Program-made: the position numbers and the translations under genes | Source of the DNA: Actinomycetota bacterium | GTDB lineage: Bacteria; Actinomycetota; Coriobacteriia; Anaerosomatales; D1FN1-002 | Assembly (NCBI GenBank): GCA_005774595.1 | Contig: VAUM01000085.1 | Span: 1-6,636, forward strand | DNA length: 6,636 nucleotides | Reading direction: 5' to 3' | Notes under the pieces: model-generated | Told to the model about the DNA's origin: nothing | The model's database searches: none | What the model saw: only the letters and a program-made list of their open reading frames with translations | Part shown: in pieces, positions 1-5,954 of the stretch | Numbering within the stretch: the stretch's first letter is position 1 | Layout: every line of letters begins with the position of its first letter

Positions 1-513
1 GTCGTCAGCAGGGCGCCGGTTCCTGACGCGGACGCCCTGCTGACGACCGTGCCCGGCGTGCCGCTCATGATGTTCTTCGCGGACTGCGTGCCGGTTGTGA
101 TTGTGGCGTCCGGCCCGGTCCGGACGGTCGCGATCGCCCACGCGGGCTGGCGCGGCGCGGCCTCTGGCATCGCCGGCAAGACCGCCGCCGCCGCCGCCGC
201 AGAGGCCGGCTGCGCGCCCGGCGACCTGCTCGCCTTCGTCGGTCCGCGCATCGGCCCGTGCCACTACGAAGTGGGCCCCGACACCCTCTCGTATTTCGCA
301 CATCCCTCTGCTACGATGCGCGCGGCTCCGGGTCGGTTGGACCTCGGAGCCGTGGTGTGCGAGGACCTCGCGAACGTCGGGATCCAGCCCGGATCGATAG
401 CCGTGACGGACGCGTGCACCGCCGAGATGACGGACCGGTTCTACTCGTATCGAGCGGAGGGCGAGACGGGTCGACACGCGGCGATCGCGGTGCTGCTGAC
501 CCCGAAACCATGA
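1..513 (+). CDS. pgeF: Peptidoglycan editing factor PgeF (YfiH/YlmD, laccase-domain family), 3' part
   Basis: The reading frame is open from the first base, so the N-terminus lies outside the window and 170 C-terminal residues are visible; the family is usually about 240-250 residues. The fragment shows the family hallmarks in order: ADCVPV (residues 27-32, with the conserved Cys29), HAGWRG (47-52, with His47), GPRIGPCHYEVG (81-92), a DACT motif (about 137-140) and FYSYR followed by GRHA near the end. In characterised relatives the Cys and His of the first two motifs, plus an upstream His not visible here, bind zinc. Family members are cytoplasmic; reported activities include purine nucleoside phosphorylase/adenosine deaminase chemistry and removal of wrongly built UDP-MurNAc precursors. 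The exact activity here is inferred. The stop codon overlaps the pstS start (ATGA), which ties it to the phosphate operon. A (CCG)6 run at 182-199 encodes part of an alanine stretch. Confidence 0.93.
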   Translation, partial: VVSRAPVPDADALLTTVPGVPLMMFFADCVPVVIVASGPVRTVAIAHAGWRGAASGIAGKTAAAAAAEAGCAPGDLLAFVGPRIGPCHYEVGPDTLSYFAHPSATMRAAPGRLDLGAVVCEDLANVGIQPGSIAVTDACTAEMTDRFYSYRAEGETGRHAAIAVLLTPKP

Positions 514-1379
514 ACCGGACCGCGCTGTCCCCCTCCCGCATTCTCGCCGCCGCACGCGCGCTGGCCGCTGCGGTCGTGCTGGTCTCCGCAGGCTTCGTCG
601 CCGTCGGCTGCGACATCTCCGTGGGCCGCGCCCACGAGCTCGTCATCACCGGCTCGACCACAGTGCTCCCGATCGCCGAGATCTCCGGCAAGGAGTTCGA
701 GGAGTCCCACCCCGGAGAGCGCGTGCTGGTCTCGGGCGTCGGCTCGTCGGCAGGCATCGAGGCGGTCTCGAAGGGCACGGCCGCCATCGGAACCTCGTCG
801 CGGGACCTGAAGGACGAGGAGAAGGGCCTCGGCCTCTTCGACACGCCCGTCGCCTACGATGCGATCGTGGTCATCGTGAACCCGGCGAACCCCGTGACCG
901 GACTGACGAAGGACCAGGTGCGCGCCATCTTCAAGGGCGAGATCACCAACTGGTCCGAGGTGGGCGGTCCGGACGAGTCCATCGGGCTCGTGAACCGCGA
1001 CGAGGCGTCGGGCACGCGGGAGGCGTTCTTCAAGATCGTGATGAAGAAGGAGCGCTTCGCCGACAACGCGGTCATCCTGCCCGGCACCGGCCAGGTGCGC
1101 GCGGTCGTCGGCGATGCCGAGGGCGCCATCGGCTACATCTCGCTCGGATTCGTCACACCGGAGGTCAAGGCCCTCGCCATCGACGGTGTCGCGCCGAGCC
1201 CCGCCACGGTGGAATCGGGCGAGTACCCCGTCCAGCGCACGCTCCACGCGTTCACGAAGGGCACGCCCACGGGCTTGGCGAAGGAGTACCTCGAGTACCT
1301 GCTCTCGACCGAGGTCCAGCAGGGGACGGTCCGCGAGGCGGGCTTCCTGCCGGTGCGGCCGAAGGATGCGGTCCGATGA
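510..1379 (+). CDS. pstS: Phosphate ABC transporter, phosphate-binding lipoprotein PstS
   Basis: This 289-residue protein is the extracytoplasmic phosphate-capture component of the Pst importer. Arg10 and Arg16 flank a hydrophobic stretch (about 17-32) that ends in AVGC with Cys34, a plausible lipoprotein signal peptide; the lipobox is slightly non-canonical, with Ala rather than Leu at -3. The mature protein has the PstS-family phosphate-contact segments: GSTTVLP (48-54), GVGSSAGIEAV (75-85), SSRDL (95-99), FKGEITNW (140-147) and RDEASGTRE (162-170). Its length fits the shorter PstS class. The ATG at 510 overlaps the pgeF stop. The frame is open further upstream, but that extension is a shadow of pgeF, and the signal peptide begins directly at this ATG. 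I see no good Shine-Dalgarno sequence before it, so translation probably depends on coupling to pgeF. The gene ends in an ATGA overlap with pstC. Confidence 0.95.
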   Translation: MNRTALSPSRILAAARALAAAVVLVSAGFVAVGCDISVGRAHELVITGSTTVLPIAEISGKEFEESHPGERVLVSGVGSSAGIEAVSKGTAAIGTSSRDLKDEEKGLGLFDTPVAYDAIVVIVNPANPVTGLTKDQVRAIFKGEITNWSEVGGPDESIGLVNRDEASGTREAFFKIVMKKERFADNAVILPGTGQVRAVVGDAEGAIGYISLGFVTPEVKALAIDGVAPSPATVESGEYPVQRTLHAFTKGTPTGLAKEYLEYLLSTEVQQGTVREAGFLPVRPKDAVR

Positions 1380-2266
1380 GCCCCGAGCAGCCTCACTCCG
1401 AGTTGCAGCTGATGTCGCGCGGCACCTACCTGCGCGAAGGCGCGCTGCGGACCCTCTTCTTCGCATGCGCGTGCGTCGCGGTGGCCGCCGTGGCGCTCAT
1501 CTTCCTGTTCGTGGGATGGCGGGGGTGGCCGGTGGTGACCGACATCGGTCTCGGCGCGTTCCTCACGGGCGCGCGCTGGGCGTCCTCCGAGAAGGCGTTC
1601 GGCATCCTGCCGCTGGTGGCCGGGTCCGGCGCGGTGGTGCTCGGCGCGCTGGCGCTCGGCTCGCCGCTCGCCGTGGCGACGGCGGTGTTCCTCTCCGAGA
1701 TCGCGAGCCCGAAGGTCCGCGCGGTGGTGCGGCCGGCCGTCGAACTGCTCGCCGGGATCCCCTCGGTCATCTACGGCTTCTTCGGGCTCGTCGTCCTACG
1801 CCCGATCGTCGCGGATCTGACGGGCGGGCTCGGGTTCGGGCCGTTGACGGGCGCCGTCATCCTCGCGGTGATGATCGTGCCGACCATCGCGACGCTGACC
1901 GAGGACGCGCTCGGCAGCCTGCCACCGGGTATCCGCGAGGCGTCGTACGCGATGGGCGCCACCACGTGGCAGACCATCCGCCGTGTGCTCCTGCCCGCTG
2001 CCAAGGTCGGCATCATCGATGCGATCGTTCTCGGCATGGGTCGCGCGGTGGGGGAGACCATGGCGGTGCTCATGGTCGTCGGCAACGCGACCCAGTTCCC
2101 CCACGGGCTCGGCGAGCCGGTGTCGACGCTGACGAGCCAGATCGTCATGGACATGCCGTACGCCGCCGGTCCGCACCGCACCGCGCTGTTCGGGATGGCG
2201 GTCATACTGTTCCTGGTGTCGATGGGCCTGGTCGCAACAGTCAGGCTCATGTCGAGGTTGAAGTAG
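1376..2266 (+). CDS. pstC: Phosphate ABC transporter permease PstC
   Basis: This 296-residue inner-membrane permease forms the phosphate channel with PstA. It has about six hydrophobic segments (roughly 27-47, 77-98, 121-142, 157-173, 214-237 and 269-289). A textbook binding-protein-dependent permease EAA loop occupies 188-213 (EASYAMGATTWQTIRRVLLP, then AAKVGI) and would dock onto PstB. GMGRAVGETMA (220-230) is a typical Pst permease signature. The start overlaps the pstS stop (ATGA), with GAAGGA at 1361-1366 nine bases upstream as a ribosome-binding site. A second in-frame ATG at 1412 is possible but has a poorer site. I call it PstC rather than PstA from gene order (after pstS, before the second permease) and from overall resemblance. 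It ends two bases before pstA. Confidence 0.95.
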   Translation: MSPEQPHSELQLMSRGTYLREGALRTLFFACACVAVAAVALIFLFVGWRGWPVVTDIGLGAFLTGARWASSEKAFGILPLVAGSGAVVLGALALGSPLAVATAVFLSEIASPKVRAVVRPAVELLAGIPSVIYGFFGLVVLRPIVADLTGGLGFGPLTGAVILAVMIVPTIATLTEDALGSLPPGIREASYAMGATTWQTIRRVLLPAAKVGIIDAIVLGMGRAVGETMAVLMVVGNATQFPHGLGEPVSTLTSQIVMDMPYAAGPHRTALFGMAVILFLVSMGLVATVRLMSRLK

Positions 2267-2268
2267 CG

Positions 2269-3099
2269 ATGAACCGGAACCTCGCCAACAGGATCGCCGT
2301 CACGACGCTGTGGGTCTCGGCCATGACGACCGTCGCGATGCTGGTCGGCATCATCGGCTTCGTGGTCGTCAACGGCATCGGCGCACTGTCACTCGAGTTC
2401 ATCTTCACGTGGCCCAGGGGCGTGAACATGGAGGGCGGCATCTGGCCGACCATCACCAACACGCTCTACGTGACCGCGCTCGCGATGCTGATCGTGACAC
2501 CGGTCGGCGTGCTCGCGGCCGTCTACCTCGCCGAGTATGCGGTCGAGGGCCGGGTGGTGCGCGCCATCCGGTTCGCAGCGGACTCGCTCGCATCGGTGCC
2601 GTCGATCGTCATGGGCCTGTTCGGACTGGCGCTGTTCGTGGAGGCGTTCCACATCGGGTTCTCGATGATCTCAGCGGCGATGGCGCTGTCCTTCCTGATG
2701 CTGCCGATCGTCATGCGCGCGACCGAGGAGGCCATCCGCGCCGTGCCGCGCTACATCCGCTGGGGTTCCTACGGCCTCGGCGCGACGAAGTGGCAGACGG
2801 TGAGCAAGGTCGTCCTTCCGGCTGCCGCGCCGCGCATCCTCACGGGGCTGATCCTGGCGACCGGCCGCGCGGTCGGTGAGACCGCGGTCGTGGTCTACAC
2901 GATGGGCCAGGACATCAGCCAGGCCGTGTGGCCGTGGCAGTCCGGCCGGCCGATGACCGTGCACCTGTACATGCTGGCCATGGAGGGCATCAACCTGAAG
3001 GCGGCGTACGGCACCGCCCTGCTGCTGATGCTGCTCATCCTCGCCTTCAACCTCACAGCACGCTGGATCGTGCGCCGGAGCAGGAGGTTCGCCGAATGA
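2269..3099 (+). CDS. pstA: Phosphate ABC transporter permease PstA
   Basis: This 276-residue second permease subunit pairs with PstC in the membrane. Hydrophobic segments are seen at about 13-35, 63-89, 109-127, 131-149, 191-211 and 246-264. Family motifs include [12 protein letters not shown] (56-67), [12 protein letters not shown] (109-120), [14 protein letters not shown] (171-184) and [15 protein letters not shown] (197-211). In the EAA coupling loop the usual Glu is replaced by Trp165 followed by Gly-Ser, while the conserved Gly171 and the LP at 183-184 are kept. The ATG at 2269 lies two bases after the pstC stop; the ribosome-binding site is modest (GAGG at 2254-2257, GAAG at 2260-2263). 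The frame is open far upstream through pstC and into pstS, but that sequence is Arg/Pro-rich shadow coding without domain character. The stop overlaps the pstB start. Confidence 0.95.
   Translation: MNRNLANRIAVTTLWVSAMTTVAMLVGIIGFVVVNGIGALSLEFIFTWPRGVNMEGGIWPTITNTLYVTALAMLIVTPVGVLAAVYLAEYAVEGRVVRAIRFAADSLASVPSIVMGLFGLALFVEAFHIGFSMISAAMALSFLMLPIVMRATEEAIRAVPRYIRWGSYGLGATKWQTVSKVVLPAAAPRILTGLILATGRAVGETAVVVYTMGQDISQAVWPWQSGRPMTVHLYMLAMEGINLKAAYGTALLLMLLILAFNLTARWIVRRSRRFAE
3082..3087 (+). promoter_or_regulatory. Strong ribosome-binding site of pstB
   Basis: AGGAGG lies inside the 3' end of pstA, eight bases before the pstB ATG. It is the best Shine-Dalgarno match in the operon, so PstB can probably be translated efficiently without relying only on coupling to PstA. 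Confidence 0.7.
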
Positions 3100-3887
3100 C
3101 CGACACGAACGGGCCGCGCGCGAAGTTCGAGGTCAGGGACCTCGACTTCCACTACGGGGCGTTCAACGCGCTCACCGGGATCACGGTCGACATCGCCGCG
3201 AACGCCGTGACGGCGTTCATCGGTCCCTCGGGCTGCGGCAAGTCCACCTTCCTGCGCTGCCTGAACCGCATGAACGACCTCATCCCGGGCACGAAGGTGG
3301 GCGGCAAGGTGCTCCTCGACGGCGCCGACTGCTACGCGCCGGGCGTGGACCCGGTCGACCTGCGCCGCCGCGTCGGGATGATATTCCAGCAGCCGAACCC
3401 GTTCCCGATGTCGATCTACGACAACGTCGCGTACGGGCCGCGCCTCCACGGGACGAAGGCCAAGTCCGATCTCGACGACATCGTCCGCACCTCGCTCGAG
3501 AAGGCGAACCTGTGGCGCGAGGTGAAGGACATCCTCGGGCGGGGCGGGCTCGAACTGTCCGGAGGCCAGCAGCAGCGCCTCTGCATCGCTCGCGTGCTCG
3601 CGGTGCAGCCCGAGGTGATGCTGATGGACGAGCCCTGCTCAGCAATCGACCCGACGAGCGTCCAGAAGGTCGAGGACCTGATGGGCGAGTTGCAGGACGA
3701 GGTCACCATCGTCATCGTCACGCACAACATGCAGCAGGCGGCCCGCGTGAGCGACTACACCGCATTCTTCCTGCAGGAGCGGGTGAACGAGGCCGCCGAG
3801 CTCATCGAGTTCGGCGCCACCTCGCACATCTTCACGAGCCCCGACGACAAGCGGACCGAGGACTACATCACGGGGCGGTTCGGGTAG
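3096..3887 (+). CDS. pstB: Phosphate ABC transporter ATP-binding protein PstB
   Basis: This 263-residue cytoplasmic ATPase powers phosphate import through PstC/PstA. All ABC motifs are present and intact: aromatic A-loop Tyr20, Walker [10 protein letters not shown] (43-51), Q-loop [15 protein letters not shown] (97-111, strongly PstB-specific), signature [13 protein letters not shown] (154-166), Walker [14 protein letters not shown] (174-186) and the switch His210 in VTHNM. The C-terminus [14 protein letters not shown] is diagnostic of PstB. The ATG forms an ATGA overlap with the pstA stop and is preceded by an excellent AGGAGG at 3082-3087, eight bases away, so this is the best-supported start in the operon. 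An open extension upstream in the same frame is a shadow of pstA. Confidence 0.97.
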   Translation: MTDTNGPRAKFEVRDLDFHYGAFNALTGITVDIAANAVTAFIGPSGCGKSTFLRCLNRMNDLIPGTKVGGKVLLDGADCYAPGVDPVDLRRRVGMIFQQPNPFPMSIYDNVAYGPRLHGTKAKSDLDDIVRTSLEKANLWREVKDILGRGGLELSGGQQQRLCIARVLAVQPEVMLMDEPCSAIDPTSVQKVEDLMGELQDEVTIVIVTHNMQQAARVSDYTAFFLQERVNEAAELIEFGATSHIFTSPDDKRTEDYITGRFG

Positions 3888-3960
3888 GGGCGTTCGGATC
3901 GGGCAGTGCGGCGACGGCGCGGCGCGAGCGGGTGTACCATCGGACAGGGTCGTCAGGCGC

Positions 3961-3966
3961 GAGAGG
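3961..3966 (+). promoter_or_regulatory. Ribosome-binding site of phoU
   Basis: GAGAGG lies nine bases before the phoU ATG at 3976. It supports this start over any upstream one; the region before it shows no coding character in the phoU frame. The remainder of the 88-base pstB-phoU gap holds no clear terminator hairpin. Confidence 0.6.
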
Positions 3967-3975
3967 CGAGAAGTC

Positions 3976-4632
3976 ATGCGCGAGGGATTCCAGCAGGTGC
4001 TCGAGGGCCTCACCGAGGAGGTGCTCGGGATCTCACGGATCGTGGGCGCGCAGGTGCGCGGCGCGGTGAAGGCGGTCATCGAGGACGACACCGAGGCCGC
4101 CGCGGCCATCATCGCTGCGGACGACGAGGTCGACGACCGGTGCCTCGGCGCCGAGGACCGCATCATCGAGATCACGGCCACCCAGCACCCGGTCGCGCGC
4201 GACCTGCGTCTCCTGTGGTCGCTCAACCACGTGCTCACCCACCTCGAGCGCATGGGCGACCTGGCCACGAACATCGCGAAGGTCGTGCGCCGCAGCGAGG
4301 GCCGCCGGGCGTCGCAGACGCTCTACGACCTGCTGCAGGCGCAGGGCAACCTGGTCGTGCGGCTGCTCGAGGCGTCGATGGAGGCGCTCGAGAAGGGCGA
4401 TCTCGAGCTCGCGAAGCGCCTGCCCGAGATGGACGAGCCGATCGATCACCTCCACAAGCAGTTCTTCCGCGAGATGTCGCGCGTGCACGACGAGGGAGAC
4501 GCCGAGGTGGCTTCGATGCTGGTGCTGGCGTCGCGGCACCTCGAGCGGGTCGCGGACAACGCGGTGGACATCGGCGAGCGGGTCTCATACCTGCTGACCG
4601 GTCACCACCGCCGCACGGACGAAGCAGGGTAG
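3976..4632 (+). CDS. phoU: Phosphate transport system regulatory protein PhoU
   Basis: This 218-residue all-helical cytoplasmic protein has two PhoU repeats. Each carries the ExxxD metal-binding core: ERMGDLATNIA at 91-101 (Glu91, Asp95, Asn99) and RHLERVADNAVDIGERV at 187-203 (Glu190, Asp194, Asp198). In known relatives PhoU links the Pst transporter to the PhoR sensor kinase and represses the Pho response when phosphate is plentiful; some PhoU proteins also affect persistence and metal homeostasis. Length and repeat layout match the family. It follows pstB after an 88-base gap, the second longest-standing position of phoU in pst operons being directly after pstB. The ATG is supported by GAGAGG at 3961-3966. 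The partner kinase is not in this window. Confidence 0.95.
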   Translation: MREGFQQVLEGLTEEVLGISRIVGAQVRGAVKAVIEDDTEAAAAIIAADDEVDDRCLGAEDRIIEITATQHPVARDLRLLWSLNHVLTHLERMGDLATNIAKVVRRSEGRRASQTLYDLLQAQGNLVVRLLEASMEALEKGDLELAKRLPEMDEPIDHLHKQFFREMSRVHDEGDAEVASMLVLASRHLERVADNAVDIGERVSYLLTGHHRRTDEAG

Positions 4633-4646
4633 CGGGTCTTACGCAG

Positions 4647-5324
4647 ATGAGCGCGATCGCTGAGCGCTACCGCGCGGTGATGCGGCGCATCGCCGACGCG
4701 GCCGACATGGGCGGGCGCGACCCGCGCGAGGTGACGCTCGTCGCCGTCACGAAGACGGTCGGCGTTGCCGAGATCCGCGACGCGATCGCCGCGGGCATCA
4801 TCGACATGGGCGAGAACCGCGCGCAGGAGTTCGTCGGCAAGCATGGGCTGTTCCCGGACGTGAACTGGCACTTCATCGGCTCGCTGCAGACCAACAAGGT
4901 GCGCGACGTCGTCGGCCGCGCATGCCTCATCCACTCGGTCGACTCGGGGCACCTGCTCGACGCGATCGACCGGCGAGCCGCCGAGAAGGACGTCGTCCAG
5001 CCGGTCCTGCTGCAGGTCAACGTGTCGGGCGAGGCGTCCAAGCACGGGCTCGCGCCCGACGATGCCGAGGAGGTCCTGCGGGCCGCTGCCGACATGGAGC
5101 ACGTGGCCGTGCGTGGGCTGATGACGATGGCCCCGTTCGGCCGGCCTGAGGACGTCAGATGGGTGTTCCGCGAGTGCGCGGCGCTCTTTGCGCGTCTGTG
5201 CGCATTGCGCTTGAATGGCATAGAGTTGACGGAGCTCTCGATGGGCATGACCAACGACTTCGAGGTGGCCGTCGAGGAAGGCGCGACGATCGTCCGCGTC
5301 GGCAGGGCGATCTTCGGCAGGTAG
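4647..5324 (+). CDS. yggS: YggS/YlmE family pyridoxal phosphate homeostasis protein (PLPBP)
   Basis: This 225-residue protein has the fold-type III alanine-racemase-like PLP barrel without a racemase C-terminal domain. It binds pyridoxal 5'-phosphate and in other bacteria buffers PLP and affects amino-acid balance; no enzymatic reaction is established for the family. The PLP lysine is Lys36 in VAVTKT (32-37). Further family motifs are GENRAQE (55-61), WHFIGSLQTNK (74-84), QVNVSGEASKHGL, RGLMTMAP and the phosphate-binding end LSMGMTNDF...VRVGRAIFG (197-224). Length matches the usual 220-235. The ATG at 4647 lies 14 bases after phoU, with only a weak AGCGGG at 4631-4636 that overlaps the phoU stop. 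A much longer frame is open upstream but is antisense-like noise over phoU. Linkage to sepF and proC is typical of this gene. Confidence 0.95.
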   Translation: MSAIAERYRAVMRRIADAADMGGRDPREVTLVAVTKTVGVAEIRDAIAAGIIDMGENRAQEFVGKHGLFPDVNWHFIGSLQTNKVRDVVGRACLIHSVDSGHLLDAIDRRAAEKDVVQPVLLQVNVSGEASKHGLAPDDAEEVLRAAADMEHVAVRGLMTMAPFGRPEDVRWVFRECAALFARLCALRLNGIELTELSMGMTNDFEVAVEEGATIVRVGRAIFGR

Positions 5325-5335
5325 AGGCACTCACC

Positions 5336-5353
5336 GGCGCCGCCCGCGGCGCC
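5336..5353. repeat. Perfect GC-rich inverted repeat upstream of sepF
   Basis: GGCGCCGC (5336-5343) and its exact reverse complement GCGGCGCC (5346-5353) are separated by two C residues; an RNA hairpin would have about seven pairs and a four-base loop. It fills much of the 45-base yggS-sepF gap and ends just before the sepF ribosome-binding site. No T-run follows, so it does not look like an intrinsic terminator. In DNA this GC-rich it could be chance. Confidence 0.5.
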
Positions 5354-5355
5354 GC

Positions 5356-5369
5356 GGAAGAGGCGGAGG
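5356..5369 (+). promoter_or_regulatory. Double Shine-Dalgarno of sepF
   Basis: Two purine-rich sites lie in tandem. GGAAGAGG (5356-5363) is six bases before the ATG at 5370. GGAGG (5365-5369) touches that ATG directly but sits six bases before an in-frame GTG at 5376. The first site favours the ATG and the second favours the GTG, which leaves the true start open by two residues. Confidence 0.55.
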
Positions 5370-5942
5370 ATGGCTGTGGGACTGTTCGATCGGCTCAAGT
5401 CGCGGCTGGGGCTCTCGCCCGAGGCGGACGAGGAGTACTACGAGGAGGACGCCTTCGACGAGGGCGACGACTCCGGCGACGATCCCGAGGGCAGCTCGCG
5501 CCGCCACCTGTACCGGAGCCCGTACGGCGAGGAGACCGGGCACGTCAGGCGCATCGACCGGGGCCCCGATCTCGACCGTGCGCGTGATGCCGGACTCCGC
5601 GCCGTGCCGAGTGTCGAGCCGTCGCCCGCCGTGACCGCCCGTCCCGCTGCAGCCCCGGCCCAGATGAACATGTACGTCTGCGAGCCGAAGAGCTATTCGG
5701 AGGCGCAGGTCATCGGCGACCGGTTCAAGGCCGGCACCCCGGTCATCATGAACCTCACACACACCGAGTCCGCGGCCGCCAAGCGCCTCTTCGACTTCGC
5801 GTGCGGGCTGACCTACGGCCGTGACGGCACCCTGCAGAAGATCGCCGAGCGCGTCTTCATGCTCACGCCGGCGAACGTCAGCGTGTCGGCCGAGGACCGC
5901 CGCCGCCTCAAGGACACCGGCCTGTTCACGTTCGAGGGCTGA
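5370..5942 (+). CDS. sepF: Cell division protein SepF
   Basis: This 190-residue protein anchors and bundles FtsZ at the division site in Gram-positive bacteria. A short amphipathic N-terminal helix (about 1-14, LFDRLKSRLGL) matches the membrane-targeting sequence of the family. A very acidic stretch follows (17-41, rich in Asp/Glu with Tyr-Tyr), then a long low-complexity linker (to about 98). The SepF core domain starts near 101: PKSYSEAQVIGDRFKAG (106-122), PVIMNLTHTESAAAKRLFDF (124-143), GLTYGRDGTLQKI and VFMLTPANVSVS (162-173). The core is complete and the C-terminus is GLFTFEG. It is longer than the roughly 150 residues of Bacillus SepF because of the linker. The start is ATG 5370, or possibly GTG 5376. 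It sits between yggS and proC, a common arrangement, and its FtsZ partner is not in the window. Confidence 0.95.
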   Translation: MAVGLFDRLKSRLGLSPEADEEYYEEDAFDEGDDSGDDPEGSSRRHLYRSPYGEETGHVRRIDRGPDLDRARDAGLRAVPSVEPSPAVTARPAAAPAQMNMYVCEPKSYSEAQVIGDRFKAGTPVIMNLTHTESAAAKRLFDFACGLTYGRDGTLQKIAERVFMLTPANVSVSAEDRRRLKDTGLFTFEG

Positions 5943-5954
5943 GTGCAGGCGCGC

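Noticed and set aside
258..509. Upstream extension of the pstS frame
   Set aside because: It overlaps the conserved C-terminal half of PgeF, and the PstS signal peptide begins at the ATG at 510.
441..1466. A 341-codon open frame on the minus strand opposite pstS
   Set aside because: Low-complexity Arg/Asp/Leu-rich translation with no recognisable fold; it is a shadow of pstS.
1114..2268. Long upstream extension of the pstA frame, suggesting a fusion protein
   Set aside because: The extension translates to Arg/Pro/Ala-rich noise over pstS and pstC, both convincing in their own frames. PstA homology begins at the ATG at 2269.
510..2278. pstS and pstA both begin with the same ten bases (ATGAACCGGA)
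   Set aside because: The match ends after ten bases and encodes only Met-Asn-Arg; there is no wider repeat, so chance is the simplest explanation.
3906..4646. Long upstream extension of the yggS frame over phoU
   Set aside because: It is compositionally aberrant and out of frame with an intact PhoU; YggS homology starts at 4647 and gives the normal family length.
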